Below, in pieces: positions 1 to 11,302 of a stretch of 64,000 nt of DNA. Under the pieces are notes generated by a model. That model searched no databases, was not told where the DNA came from, and saw nothing but the letters and a program-made list of their open reading frames with translations. Source of the DNA: Triticum aestivum (taxonomy: Eukaryota; Streptophyta; Magnoliopsida; Poales; Poaceae); the NCBI RefSeq assembly GCF_018294505.1, contig NC_057802.1, positions 308,500,961-308,564,960 of the forward strand, written 5' to 3'. Made by a program: the position numbers and the translations under genes. The stretch's first letter is position 1. The number at the start of each line of letters is the position of its first letter.

Positions 1-20
1 TCTTGACTTGTGCGTAGATC

Positions 21-38
21 TCCCTGGCAACGGCGCCA
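21..38 (-). other. Primer-binding site, tRNA-Asp type
   Basis: On the minus strand this reads TGGCGCCGTTGCCAGGGA. It is complementary to the 3' end expected for tRNA-Asp, the usual primer of this gypsy group, and lies 12 nt inside the LTR. Confidence 0.75.
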
Positions 39-50
39 GAAAATCCTTCT

Positions 51-1604
51 TGCTACCTCTTGAGCATGCGTTGGTTTTCCCTTGAAGAGGAAAGGGTGAT
101 GCAGCAAAGTAGCGTAAGTATTTCCCTCAGTTTTTGAGAACCAAGGTATCAATCCAGTAGGAGACTACACGCAAATTGCATAGTACCTGCACAAACAATC
201 AAGAACCTTGCAACCAACGCGATAAAGGGGTTGTCTATCCCTTCACGACTACTTGCAAAAGTTAGATCTGATAAAGATAATAAGATAAATATTTTTGGTA
301 TTTTTGTTGTATAGATTGGAAAATTAAGATTGCAAAACAAATAGTAAACTTAGAATTATAGATCGAAAACTTATATGATGTAAAGTAGACCCGGGGGCCA
401 TAGGTTTCACTAGTGGCTTATCTCAAGATGGCATATATTACGATGGGTGAACAAATTACTGCCGAATTGCTAGAAAAGCGCAAAGTTATGAGAATATCTA
501 GGCATGATCATGAACATAGGCATCACGTCCGTGTCAAGTAGACCGAAACAATTCTGCATCTACTACTATTACTCCACACATCGATCGTTATCCAGCATGC
601 ATCTAGAGTATTAAGTACATAATAACGGAGTAACACATTAGGCAAGATGACATGATGTAGAGGGATAAACTCAAGCAATATGATATAAACCCCATCTTTT
701 TATCCTCGATGGCAACAATACAATACGTGTCGGTTCCCTTTCTGCCACTGGGATCGAGCGCCGCAAGATTGAACCCAAAGCTAAGCACTTCTCTCATTGC
801 AAGAAAGATCAATCTAGTAGGCCAAACTAAACCGATAATTCGAAGAGACTTGCAAAGATATTAAATCATGCATATAAGAATTCAGAGAAGAATCAAATAT
901 TGTTCATTGATAATCTTGATCATAAACCCACAATTCATCGGATCTCGGCAAACACACCGCAAAAAGAATTACATCGAATAGATCTCCAAGAAGACCGAGG
1001 AGAACTTTGTATTGAGATCCAAATAGAGAGAGAGAGAAGAAGCCATCTAGCTAATAACTATGGACCCGAAGGTCTGAGGTAAACTACTCACACATGATCG
1101 GAGAGGCTATGGTGTTGATGTAGAAGCCCTCCGTGATCGAATCCCCCTCCGGCAGATCCCCAGAAAAGGCCCCAAGATGGGATCTCATGGGTACAGAAGG
1201 TTGCGACGGTGGAAAAGTGGTTTCGTGGCTCCCCTGGATGTTTTCAGGTTATAAGAGTATATATAGGTGAAGAAGTAGGTCGGTGGAGCCACGAGGGTGG
1301 GGCCGCGCCCTCCTGCCTCGTGGCTGCCTCGTTGCTTCCTTGACTTCCACTCCAAGTCTCCTGGATTGCGTTTGTTCCAAGAAAGATCCTCGCGAAGGTT
1401 TCGTTCCATTTGGATTCCGTTTTATATTCCTTTTCTGCGAAACACTGAAATAGGCAAAAAACAACAATTTGCACTGGGCCTTCGGTTAATAGGTTAGTCC
1501 CAAAAATAGTATAAAAGAGCATATTAAAGCCCATTAAACATCCAAAACAGATAATATAATAGCATGGAACAATAAAAAATTATTGATACGTTGGAGACGT
1601 AGCA
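51..1604 (-). repeat. 5' LTR of the left-edge gypsy element
   Basis: The LTR is 1554 bp. It is bounded at 51 by TGCTACC, which follows the PBS region, and at 1604 by the reverse complement of TGCTACGTCTCC. It is alignable over its whole length with the solo LTR at 18075-19640. Small ORFs inside it are non-coding. Confidence 0.85.
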
Positions 1605-2060
1605 GGCGCTACGCTTTCTTCCATGGCAGACGTTCCAGCGCCCTGCTCGTTCGCCACCAACCCTGCGCAGCGCATGCAACACTCCTGGCGGAAATGCCGG
1701 ACGTAGTGGGTATGGTGAAATGGCAGTTCCCCCCCCGGATCATGCGCAGGCACTCCATATTAACCTCCATGAACGTGGGCGCCCTCTGGATCACTGAATG
1801 GGTGAACCCACGTCATTTGACGTAGCACGACCCACGGGGAGCCCGGAAGTTAACTCAATTCCAGGTTAATGATGAAGTAAATAAGATCTCAAGGACGTGG
1901 ATTCCATCGTGGCAAGGTCAGTGTGCCCGCCTGTGCATTGTTTGGGCCTACCTCAGTGATGCCCGGCAGCGTGTGTGGACCAGGCCCAGGGGCTCCTGCT
2001 AATGCAGCAACATTCACGTTTGCTAACCGAACTGATGCACACGCGTGCTAACGATTATAC
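1605..2060. other. Fragment of host element C, left of element A
   Basis: This unannotated strip lies between the left-edge LTR and element A. It belongs to the DNA into which A inserted: it ends in TATAC (2056-2060), duplicated at 11094-11098. It has short open frames (for example 1583-1825 plus) with no motif I recognise. A 14-bp perfect palindrome, ACGTCATTTGACGT, lies at 1810-1823. Joined with 11099-11302 it may be the gag-proximal part of another retroelement, but this is inference. Confidence 0.45.
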
Positions 2061-2969
2061 TGTTGGCCTTCTGGGAACGGGGGTCCCCAGACTTGCCTGC
2101 CTGCGGCCCACGGCGTGGCTCTGCGAGCGGGCCCGTACGGCCCATCTTCACCGACAAGCACTCAAGACCCTCGCGAGGGGCCAAGCCTCGCGAGGCGGAC
2201 GACACAAGACCTCCTCGGGAGCGGCCCCCAGGCTGGCTCGTGAGGGGCGGAGAGATCAAGGCAAGGCAAACCTCGCGAGGCTTTCGTGATGTGAGCCATG
2301 ACGACCAAGGCCAGGCGGGCGCCAGTGCGCACAGTGTCCTTGTTTCCTCTTTGGTGCTAAGGGAGCAAGCGCAGGCAAGGAGTACCGAGGCGACAAGCAA
2401 AGGTTTCCATATCAGTGCAACGAGACCAAGACCAACAGGACGGCAAGACGGAGGTCACCGTGGAGCCCAAGGCGGCGTCGCCACCAGAGCCTTTTGCAGG
2501 CAAAGACTGCTTTTGTCAGGATAAGCTGTACTAGCTGTCCCCTCTCAAATTGGCCGTTGTTGGCTCCCTTCCCGCTCAATATTTGGGGAGAGGACCAGGC
2601 CTCTATAAATAGGACTAGCCACCACAGTAGGAGGCAACTTGAACTGAGCCTCAGGCATCTCATCTTGAGTAATTCTCACCCACACAAGTCCACCGAGCAC
2701 AAGAACACCTCGCCTCAGGAGGCTGTTCTTCCCCTTGTACTGTTCATCCTCAGCCCGAGAGGCAATCCACCACCACCACACTGGAGTTGAGTATTACACC
2801 ACAACGGTGGCCCGAACCAGTATAAATCTTGTGTCCTTTGTGTTGCAAGTTCGTCGAGTTAGTCCGAGAGATCTTAGCAAAGCTAGGACGTGGATCGGTA
2901 GGGGAAGATCTTCGTGCGCACCCTAGTGTTCGAACCTTGAGGGTTTTTGCCGGAACCCATGATCCGACA
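2061..2969 (+). repeat. Element A 5' LTR
   Basis: The 909-bp LTR starts TGTTGGCCTTCTGG and ends GATCCGACA. It is followed at once by the primer-site segment TTTGGCGCGCCAGGTAGGGG. A TATA box (TATAAATA) lies at 2604-2611, consistent with a transcription start near 2635. Confidence 0.92.
2604..2611 (+). promoter_or_regulatory. TATA box of element A 5' LTR
   Basis: TATAAATA lies in a CCTCTATAAATAGGACT context. It is repeated in the 3' LTR at 10728-10735 and matched by TATATAAG in G's LTRs. It is the likely core promoter for the sense transcript. Confidence 0.7.
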
Positions 2970-2990
2970 TTTGGCGCGCCAGGTAGGGGT
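2970..2990 (+). other. Element A primer-binding region
   Basis: The segment TTTGGCGCGCCAGGTAGGGG directly follows the 5' LTR. It is the same in G (41355 onward) and, reverse-complemented, in B (ending at 21306). The position is that of a PBS; I did not identify the tRNA with certainty. Confidence 0.6.
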
Positions 2991-3041
2991 GCGCCGAGAC
3001 TTCCCTTCCGTCGCTCCGCGCCCCGTTGCTTCATCGCCTCC

Positions 3042-5533
3042 ATGGCGGACGCTTGCCGAGCTCGCGCTGAGCGCCGGGCTGCCCTCGCCGCCCACGTCGC
3101 CCAGACGGCTCCCGTCGGCGGGCCACCCCGTCGTTCTCCGTTGCCTACCGCCAACGCCGCCACCGGCCCGGCGGGGAACGAGTAGCAAGCATCCTCGTTG
3201 CACCCCTCGGTGCGGCGGGACGGCCGCACCACCACTCCATCACTGACCCCGGCCGGTTCGTCATCCCACACTCGTCGCGCTCCCGTGGACGCACAGGCCG
3301 CTCTGTGCATGGCGCGCGAGCTCCTGCGTTACCGCCCCGTCGACGACCTCTACGAGGACTGGCTCGACCGCATCGCCGAGCTTGTCAGCGCCGCGGGGAG
3401 CTCCCCTGCGCTGTCCCTCTCGCTGCCTCGCCCTCCGCCAGCTACGGGCGACATAGCTCACGGAGCCCCTCCACCACCTCTGCACCAAGACGGCGCCCTG
3501 GCGCCAAGGCACGCGGCTCCGTGACGTGACCCGCCGCATCCGGCGCCCGCGCGCGGAGAAGGAAGCTGCCAAGAAGTCCCTTGCCCGCAAGAGAACGCTC
3601 CACCGCTTCCCGCACTGCCGCATCAGGATCGCTTGCCGTGGCAGGGCCCCGCGCCACTTTCCGTGGTGATGCGTGGGCGCCAAGACCACGCTCCACCTCC
3701 AAGATGGGCCCCGGTGACCACGGCCAGTTGCCGCGCCTTCACCCCAGAGCTGCGTAGCATCGCCTGGCTGGGCAAGTTCAAGCCAGACCTTCCTCCACGC
3801 TACGACGACACCCCGACCCCGCGGAGTTCCTGCAGCTCTACGAGCTGAGCATCAAGGCGGCCAACGGCGACTAGAAAGTCATGGCGAACTGGTTCCCCAT
3901 GGCTCTCAAGGATGGTGCTCGTTCGTGGCTCCTGAACCTGCCTCCAGGCTCGATCTCCTCCTGGGACGAGATGCGCAACCGCTTCGTTGCCAACTTCCAG
4001 GGCACTCGCGACCATGCACCTGCCGCGGGTAACCTACGCCGCGTCAAGCAACAACCAAGAGAGACCCTCCAGAAGTACATCCAGTGGTTCAACAACGTTC
4101 GCCTCAAGATCCCCAAGGTGACGGACGAGGCCATCATCTCCGCGTTCTCTGATGGCGTCTGCGACGTCAAGATGAAGGAGGAGCTCGCCATCCACGAGGA
4201 GCTGTGCACATCACTGGAGCTGTTTAACCTAGCGACCAAGTGCGCAAGAGCTGAGGAATGGCGCCTCTCCCTCTTCGAGCTCCCAGCTGCGGACCCGGAG
4301 GAGAAGAAGGCCAAGGCCAAGGACGTGAAGCGCAAGGGAGCAGCCGTGCTCGCGGCGGAGCCGGACACCAAGCGCGGCAGGGACCAGCCCGAGTTATCCA
4401 AGGGCGGCCGACCGTTCTGCGCCTTCCACAACATGCATAGCCACAACACCAGCGACTATCAAGAGCTTAGGGCCATTCTCGAAGGACGCTTCGGTCGACG
4501 CCCCGAGCGCAACGACCGGGGCTACGGCCAAGGTGGAGGATGTGGCGGCGGACGCTGGGATGAACGTGGCCCGCGCCAGGAGTGGCGCGACCGCCCTCGT
4601 GAGGACCACTGGCAGGATCAGCCTCGCGAGGTAGCCTGGAGGGATCAGCCTCACGAGGATCGTCCTCAGGGCAATGCTGGGCTTCCTCCGCTGTCGCCAC
4701 CACCGAGAAGGAACGACGACCACCACCAGGACGAGGGGGCTGGGGGCTTTCAGGAGCCGCGTGCCATCGCTTGTATCCTGGGCGGAGCTCAAGCCCCAGC
4801 CTCGCAACGCGTCTTTAAGCAGTTTGTGCGCAAGGTGAACACAGTCCTCCCCAAGCTTGAAGCCACACGCCCGCTCAGGTGGTCCAAATGCGCCATCACC
4901 TTCTGTTCGGCAGATCAGCTCAAGTGTGCAGCCACTGCTGGCGTTCTCCCGATGCTCTGTTAACCCGTCATCAGCAATGTACAAGTCACCAAGACTCTCA
5001 TCGACGGCGGGGCAGGGCTTAACGTCCTGTCCGTCGACACGTTCGACAACCTCCAAGTGCCGTATGATCAGTTTCAGCCCACCAAGCCTTTCTCAGGAGT
5101 GACCGACGGTTCCACCACACCGATAGGGCAGGTCCGCCTCCCTGTCACCTTCGGAGAACGCAAAAACTACCACACCGAACTCATCGACTTCGACGTCGCA
5201 AACAACCGTCTGCCGTACAATGCAATTCTCGGGTATCCAGCCCTGGCCAAGTTCATGGCGGTGACCCATCACGGCTACAATGTCCTCAAGATGCTAGGAA
5301 GTGGCGGAATCATCACGGTCCCATGCGAAGAAAGAGATGCGTTGTGCTCCCTCGAGCGTGCCTTCCAAGCCGCAGAAATCGACGACCCCAACAGCAAGGG
5401 CGAGTGCCCTCCTGAGGCCACCCCTAAGAAGAAGAAGCAGCTGCTCTGCGCAGGGCCTCAGGCAAGCGCCACCTCAAGTGGCACCACGTCTGGATCGGCG
5501 CCCGCACCTGGGGCGCCTCCCTCCATCGCGTAG
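3042..5533 (+). pseudogene. Decayed gypsy gag-protease polyprotein of element A
   Basis: The start is the ATG at 3042 (MADACRARAE). The parts, in order, are a low-complexity N-terminus; a retrotrans_gag-type capsid region around 3740-4270 (motifs LDDGARSWLL-like, SWDEMRNRF, KYIQWFNN); a zinc-knuckle variant around 4415-4460 (C-x2-H-x4-H-x4-C, but the last Cys is Tyr here, whereas B keeps Cys); an Arg/Gly/Asp/Gln-rich linker; and an aspartic protease domain with the IDGGAGLNVLS active-site motif at about 5000-5035. The frame is broken by TAG at 3183-3185, TGA near 3523, a frameshift near 3818, TAG near 3873 and TAA at 4961-4963. It cannot make a full product. The intact-looking stretch 3881-4963 is only part of the original frame. 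Confidence 0.85.
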
Positions 5534-5699
5534 GAAAGCACGCCTGGCGCCCTTCTCGGGCAGGGCTCGGGGGCTCTCTTCCGGAGGGCCCCAGACCTTG
5601 CCAACATCACGAGGGAGGCGCTTGGGCACCACTTGGAGGCGTGCTTCGCGGCACGTTTCCCTTAGGAGAACACAGGGCGAGGAGCACCCACCGCTCAGG

Positions 5700-6079
5700 C
5701 GTTCATCACCAAGACCACTCAGGAACTGCAAGACGCAAGGGCCATGCGCGGCAATTGCCGTTCACCCGGCGCAGCCTCCCATCCAGGCAAGAATGCCGGG
5801 TTGCGCGTCTGCGTCGACGTCTCACAGCTCAACAGGGCCGCGTCTCAGGAGCCCTTCTGGCCTTCACGCGTGGGATGCTGTGAGGGTCCACCACACAGCT
5901 ACGTTCACATGCCTTTTGGCCTGCCGAGCGTGGCGTCTGCCTATCGGCACAACCTGTGGCGTGCCCTGGCGACTCAGGAGGCCAGGCATGACGCCGTCCT
6001 GACGGAGATGGAGACGGTCCTCAAGGAACCGCCTGGACCCCCAGAGCCTCCCGAGGCTCAGGGCCCCGGCGGCTTGTGA
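5700..6079 (+). pseudogene. Internally deleted reverse transcriptase remnant of element A
   Basis: Residues GLRVCVDVSQLN (about 5800-5835) match the start of a gypsy RT palm region. HMPFGLPSVASAY (about 5907-5945) matches the MPFGL motif that normally lies some 60 residues later. The stretch between, including where the catalytic YxDD region would follow, is missing. Element B has the same truncated arrangement on the minus strand (about 17090-16646), so the deletion predates both copies. It has no catalytic capacity. Confidence 0.7.
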
Positions 6080-7100
6080 GGAACAACCCCTTCGCCGCGC
6101 ACCTTCAGCTGCCCCAACATCCCTTCATCAACAGAACCAGGAAACATTTTCCAAGTTTATTTAGCTGGGAGCACCCTCAGGGCTGCATCATTCCCAGGCC
6201 GTGTGGGTCCGTCCCTGTGACATGTATCCCTTTTTATGTCTTTAGCTTACCTTGCTGGGGTGCCCCTCGGGCTGCATCATCCCCAAGGCGCTCGGGCCTG
6301 GCCCAGTGGCATGTATCCTTCCTACATTTGCTTAAGCCAGTTTGCTTTCCATGCTTAATCTACCTATGACTATTACCTACTCGATCGTCACCCGTCATGG
6401 GAGCCGCGCACCGGTCGTCTTTCTTCAAGATCCTTCGCAAGCACGGCGTCTGTGCTCGGGCCCGTCCCTGCAGCGTCGATAAATCTAGCGGCTGAGCTCT
6501 GTCTGGCGGGCCAGACCCGTTCACGTCACCTCCTGGCCTTCTCACGCGATAACCTCAGGAGATTCATTCAGCGCAGGTTGCCTGACCACCTCGCAGGACC
6601 AGCGCAGCGAACAAAAACCAAGACTAGGCGCAACCCGCCTTGAGGTAGGGCCTCATGAGTCCCGCTCTGGCTCATGAGTGCCCAGATACACCTCGTCTAG
6701 CCCTGCCGTGCAAGCCACATGTCAGGGCGGGGCTGTACACGCCTCGGGGGCTCTCCGCAGTAGGGAGTCCCCTCGCACGCACCAGTGGAAGCACCATGCT
6801 CCGCGCTGGCCGTCGACACTGCCGAGGAGCGGCTATGCCCGTGCACAAGTGGAAGCACTATGCTCCGCGCTGGTGATAAACAACTGAGGGCGGCCTCACG
6901 GCCGTACCAACCTCAGGGAGCCCCAGAGCTCAGTGTCCGGCCTCACCGCAATGCCTCCCCTTGGGAGAGTCGCGCGAGGGGGCTGGGCACGGGGGCTGCG
7001 CTCGGGTCACGCCCAAGCGTACGCCACCCAGCCAGGTCCCTCGGACCTGGTCGTCGCGTGCTCCTCCCGAGCTAAGCCTCGGCGAGGGCAAAGGTATGAA
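6080..7100 (+). other. Element A inter-gene non-coding region
   Basis: This is GC-rich DNA between the 3' ends of the sense and antisense genes. It holds two-copy direct repeats: a block of about 100 bp around 6165-6330 built on GGGCTGCATCAT, and a block around 6785-6875 containing GTGGAAGCAC-ATGCTCCGCGCTGG. The same blocks recur in B (about 15840-15960 and 16400-16560). I see no credible gene in it. Confidence 0.65.
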
Positions 7101-7615
7101 GGTTGTTTGCACGTCAAGGGGGACTCCTGGGCATCCTGACTCAGGAGCCTAACTGGTCACGTAGCCCCACACTCCTTGGGGCGTCCTGGTCTCCGGTCGG
7201 CCCAACGACGGTTGAGTTATGCGCGGGGCCGGGCTCTGCGGACGTAGAACACCAAAACTATCCTCGCGTCTCCTTCCTATAGGTTGTTTGCACGTCAAGG
7301 GGGACTCCTGAGCATCGCGACTCAGGAGCCTAACTGTTCACGTAGCCCCTCACTCCTTGGGTCCGTCCTGGTCTCCGGTCGGCCCGACGGCGGTTGAGGT
7401 ATGCGCGGGGCCGGGCTCTGCCGAGGTAGAACACCAAACCTTTCCCCGCGTCTCCTTCCTATAAGCTGTTTGCGTGTCAAGGGGGACTCCCGAGCATCGC
7501 GACTCAGGAGCCTAACTGGTCACGTAGCCCCTCACTCCTTGGGTCCGCCCTGGTCTCCGGTCGGCCCAACGGCAGCTGAGGTATGCGCGGGGCCGGGCTC
7601 TGGCGACGCAGAATG
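7101..7615 (+). repeat. Three-copy tandem repeat of about 181 bp in element A
   Basis: Copies start near 7101, 7282 and 7464. Each has CACGTCAAGGGGGACTCC, then a hairpin built from CTCCTGAG and CTCAGGAG arms (mutated in the first and third copies), then GGTCTCCGGTCGGCCC. B has the homologous repeat in reverse orientation. It sits where sense and antisense transcription units converge. Confidence 0.85.
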
Positions 7616-7756
7616 CAAAGCAAATAGGAAGAAAAATCGCAAAATCTCAAAGCAAATATTACAAGACATATTGATCTCACAATATCAAACGCAAGTTTAA
7701 CGCCTCCACGAGGCACGGTGCATGTTGCAGGAATAAAACACGAAAGGAGCCGCAGG

Positions 7757-9894
7757 TCATCCCTGAACACCATCGATGCCCGCGAGAGGCACTCCTCCCT
7801 TGATGATGTCGCCTTCGTCTTGGCCACCGGCCGGAGCTGCAGGAGTGGCGGTGCCTCCGGTCGAAGGCGCGGAAGCGAAGCCGCGGAACTTCTTCAGCAG
7901 GGCCTCCACCTGACCTTTCATGGCTGTGGCAGTAGCCGTGCAGTGTTCATCAGCTACAGGCTCCAGCAGCTCATCAAGACGAGCGCTGGGGTCCCGAAGG
8001 TGCAGATGGCTGAAGACACGCGTCAGTGCAGCTGAAGAAAGGACACGAGCCTATGCCTCTGCCATGGGACCGATGCCCTCCACGACTTCCTCGAGCACCT
8101 TCACCAAGTAGGGAAGTAGCTGGGTGGGGCCATCCTCATCGGTGGTCAGCGGCCTCTCCAAGCCCTTTTCATAAAGCGACTTTAGAGCCTCGTGGGACCT
8201 CTTCTCAAGAAGCGCGAAGGCCGCGCGGTCCTCAGCCAGGACCTTCGCCTTGGCGTCAAGGTCGACCTTCTTCGCCTCCACCTTCCGCTCCAGCTCCTCC
8301 AGCCGGCCGCGTTCAGCGGCCTGCGTCTTCGCCAACTCCCCCAGCGCGGCGTCGCGGTTCTTGATGGCTTCCTCCCGGGTCCTCATCTCCTCCTCCTTCG
8401 CCTGGCGGCCGCGAGCTTCTTCTGCGCGCTCATCATGCAGACTCTTCAGCTCATCCTCCAGCGCCAGGCAGTGGTCATGGGCGGCTTTGGCGTCCTTTGG
8501 CGCCGCCTCGCAGTCGGCCGCAGCTTGAGCGGCAGCCCGCTTCTCCTTCTCGGAGGTCGTCGCGGCCTGGCTCAGCGTCGCTCGGACTGCTGCGTCAGAC
8601 TGAAGCCAGCCGGAGGCTAGCTCCAGGCGCGGATCCGCGCCCAGGAGATCTTCCCGCAGCTGAGTCATCTCTGAAAGGGCACGCTCCAAGACAGAAGAGG
8701 AGGCGGAAGAACCTGGGAACAATGGCGCGGCAGGAGACGGAGGCGACGCCGTCACCAGGGCCTGGGAGACCAAGGGCTCCTGAGCCTTTGGGACCTCGGC
8801 AGACGAGCCGGACATCGGCACTTCCGGAGCCAGCGGGACCTCGGGGGCTGACTCCTCGTGACGACGCTCCTCTTGGTCTCGCGAGGGTGACCGGGCCGGG
8901 GAGGTGCGAGAGCTGACGTTTCCTTTCCCCATGGTGGGGGCCGCGGCCGCTGCAGATGGTTCAGTCCCAGGTGTGGGCACTGAATCCTCCTTCCTCTTCT
9001 TCGCCGAAGGTGGCGGCCTGGTCGAACAAGGACGAACGTTAGGAAGCAGCAGTATAAGGAAGAACAAGATGGAGCTCGAGCACTTACTGGTGCACAGCAG
9101 TGTAGTCCACCCTCCTCTTGGTGAGCTTGAAGCCCGAGAGCCTCGAGGCTTGAGGAACGGGCGCGCCGGCTCGAGGAGCAGAAACTGGGGCAGCGGAGGA
9201 GCCAGAAGCGGCACCATTTGGCGCCAGAATAGAAGTAGCATCCCGGGAAACCAGTGACGATCCGCCCCTCGTCGGGATAGCCGGCAGCTCCCCATCTTCC
9301 TGGCGGGCGTCAGCCTCGTCGTCATCAGGAAAGGCGCGGAGGATGTCGGCTTTGCTCAAGGGGGAGGTCTCCCCCATGCCTTTGGGAGTCACCTCCGAGT
9401 CTTGCTCCGGAAGCCTTCTGCTTTCTTCCCCATCTTCGAGATCGAGTTGGCCTTGCCGGCCGCGATGAAGTTGGCACACTCGGAGGTGTGACCATCCTTG
9501 AAGTGGAGGAAGAACAAGTGGCACAGAAGAGCCACGGACGGCATCACTCCGAGGTACGCCTCGCAGTAGTAGGCGAAGATGGACAAGAGAAGAATGGAGT
9601 TGGGATGAAGATGCAGCGCGTGCAACCCGTAGTAGCCAAGGACCTCGTAGAAGAAGTCAGAGAAGGGGGGACCAACCCTGCGGCGATGGCGCTCGTGAAG
9701 AAGGGGAAGAAGGTGCTTCCCTTGGGCTCCGGCTGGTCGGAGGCGACCCGGAGCCCCGTCTTCCCCCTCTCGTTGCTTTCCCCCGCCGTCAGCAGGCGAG
9801 TGGCGGCGAGGCTCTTCTTGGAAACGTTGGGGGCTTCGAGAGCTGGCTCGTACCAAGCCAGCGGCGAGGCAGACTTGACCTTGCGCGGCGCCAT
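7757..9894 (-). pseudogene. Antisense spliced gene of element A: PF04195-like domain plus coiled coil
   Basis: The gene runs opposite to the element, from the ATG at 9894 (MAPRKVKSAS) just inside the 3' LTR. Exon 1 (to 9088) has the PF04195 ('putative gypsy type transposon') signature VPPFSDFFYEVLGYYG and LLSIFAYYCEAYLGV. A canonical GTAAGT donor (at 9087-9082) and AG acceptor join it in frame to exon 2 from 9017. Exon 2 encodes an alanine/glutamate/lysine-rich coiled coil. The gene is broken by a frameshift near 9690, a deletion of about 180 codons relative to B between the PF04195 part and the ETSPLSKADILRA motif, and TAG at 8051-8053. Homologous coding continues past that stop to about 7757. 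Function of the family is unknown. Confidence 0.75.
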
Positions 9895-10133
9895 TACTCG
9901 CTGATGCGGGAGAAGATGGAAGCAGATCTGGGGATTTCGGAGGCAGGGCGCAAGAAAGGGGATCTGAGCAAGGCGAAAGGAAGTAGTGAAGGCAAGCACA
10001 GTCTACGCCAGCCTTTTGACAGTCGGGCAGTTGCCGAGGCAGTGTGGGGAAGCGGAGACGCCCATCCAATCAACCGCCATGCGTCGACCAAGGTCGCAGG
10101 CTATTGGGGCCCGTGGCGCTCCGCACTTGACCT

Positions 10134-10154
10134 TTGGCTTCGCCTCGAAGCCAA
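10134..10154. repeat. Perfect inverted repeat near the 3' LTR of element A
   Basis: The arms are TTGGCTTCG and CGAAGCCAA with a 3-nt loop. The repeat lies between the antisense gene start and the 3' LTR, with counterparts in B (12233-12253) and G (46800-46820). Confidence 0.85.
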
Positions 10155-10184
10155 GCCCGAGCGCGCCTTGGGCCCGGGGCCTAC

Positions 10185-11093
10185 TGTTGGTGTTCTGGGA
10201 ACGGGGGTCCCCAGACTTGCCTTCCTGCGGCCCACGACGTGGCTCTGCGAGCGGGCCCGTACGACCCATCTTCACCAACAAGCACTCAAGACCCTCGTGA
10301 GGGGCCAAGCCTCGCGAGGCGGACGACACAAGACCTCCTCGGGAGCATCCCCCAGGCTGGCTCGCGAGGGGCGGAGAGATCAAGGCAAGGCAAACCTCGC
10401 GAGGCTTTCGTGACGTGAGCCATGACGACTGAGACCAGGCGGCGCCAGCGCGCACAGTGTCCTTGTTTCCTCTTTGGTGCTAAGGAAGCAAGCGCACGCG
10501 AGGAGTACCGAGGCGTCCAGCAAAGGTTTCCATATCAGCGCAATGAGACCAAGACCAGCAGGACGGCAAGATGGAGGTCACCGTGGAGCCCAAGGCGGCG
10601 TCACCACCAGAGCCTTTTGCAGGCGAAGACTACTTTTGTCAGGATAAGCTGTACTAGTTGTCCCCTCTCAAATTGGCCGTTGTTGGCTCCCTTCCCGCTC
10701 AATATTTGGGGAGAGGACCAGGGCCTCTATAAATAGGACTAGCCACCACAGTAGGAGGCAACTTGAACTGAGCCTCAGGCATCTCATCTTGAGTAATCCT
10801 CACCCACACAAGTCCACCGAGCACAAGAACACCTCGCCTCAGGAGGCTGTTCTTCCCCTTGTACTGTTCATCCGCAGCCCGAGAGGCAATCCACCACCAC
10901 CACACTTGAGTAGGGTATTACACCACAACGGTGGCCCAAACTAGTATAAATCTTGTGTCCTTTGCGTTGCGAGTTTGTCGAGTTAGTCCGTGAGATCTTA
11001 GCAAAGCTAGGACGTGGATCGACACGGGAAGATCTTCGTGCGCACCCTAGTGTTCGAACCTTGAGGGTTTTTGCCGGAACCCATGATCCAACA
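10185..11093 (+). repeat. Element A 3' LTR
   Basis: This 909-bp LTR is the same length as the 5' LTR. It starts TGTTGGTGTTCTGG after GGGCCCGGGGCCTAC and ends GATCCAACA. TATAC, the TSD, follows. The TATA box is at 10728-10735. Confidence 0.93.
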
Positions 11094-11302
11094 TATACAT
11101 CCAACACCAATGCATGACGCAAAGAAAAACCAGAGAAGCCGCTCTTCGTGAGATCAAGGAGAGCATTAAGAGGAACAAAGCTAGTAGAAGGCCACCTTGG
11201 GGAGGCCTCCCTTGCCGGGCAGGAGAGCCTGGCCAGGTCGAGGCTGCACCTAAGGACAAATCTAGTTCGCCCCAGCAGGGTTGCCTGGACCACCAAGACT
11301 AG
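11094..11302 (+). other. Fragment of host element C between elements A and B
   Basis: The strip is bounded by the TATAC duplication of A and the ACTAG duplication of B (11298-11302). It has a 62-codon open plus frame (11114-11302) with a basic, charged product (REIKESIKRNK) reminiscent of the N-terminal gag spacer of some gypsy elements. No domain is identified. Confidence 0.45.

Larger units (their letters stand above)
1..1604 (-). mobile_element. 5' end of a minus-strand gypsy LTR retrotransposon (runs off the left edge)
   Basis: The segment holds one full LTR (51-1604) and the primer-binding site (21-38); the body lies left of the window. The LTR start, read on the minus strand, is the Triticeae TGCTACGTCTCCAACGTATC-type end, close to the TGATACGTCTCC start of elements E and F. 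A closely similar solo LTR sits at 18075-19640. A TATA-like run lies at 1258-1264 in minus orientation. The family is probably a Sabrina/WHAM-type gypsy, but I cannot assign the name by eye. The TSD cannot be checked because the other end is outside the window. Confidence 0.85.
2061..11093 (+). mobile_element. Element A: complete non-autonomous gypsy-type LTR retrotransposon
   Basis: The element is 9033 bp with two 909-bp LTRs and a perfect 5-bp TSD, TATAC (2056-2060 and 11094-11098). Order: 5' LTR, primer site, decayed gag-protease (3042-5533, plus), reverse transcriptase remnant (about 5700-6079), GC-rich non-coding DNA with tandem repeats, an antisense spliced gene (9894-7757, minus), an inverted repeat (10134-10154), a purine/GC-rich tract, and the 3' LTR. 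There is no integrase, RNase H or complete reverse transcriptase, so it must have moved with enzymes from an autonomous relative. Elements B and G share this plan. Confidence 0.95.

Noticed and set aside
2045..2524. 159-codon open frame inside the element A 5' LTR (and equivalents in the other LTRs)
   Set aside because: It lies wholly in LTR U3 sequence, overlaps the promoter, has open frames on both strands because of GC content, and is not shared in frame between LTR copies.
8192..8916. Plus-strand frames opposite the element A antisense gene
   Set aside because: Shadow frames of the minus-strand coiled coil; no start context and no homologous plus frame in B.
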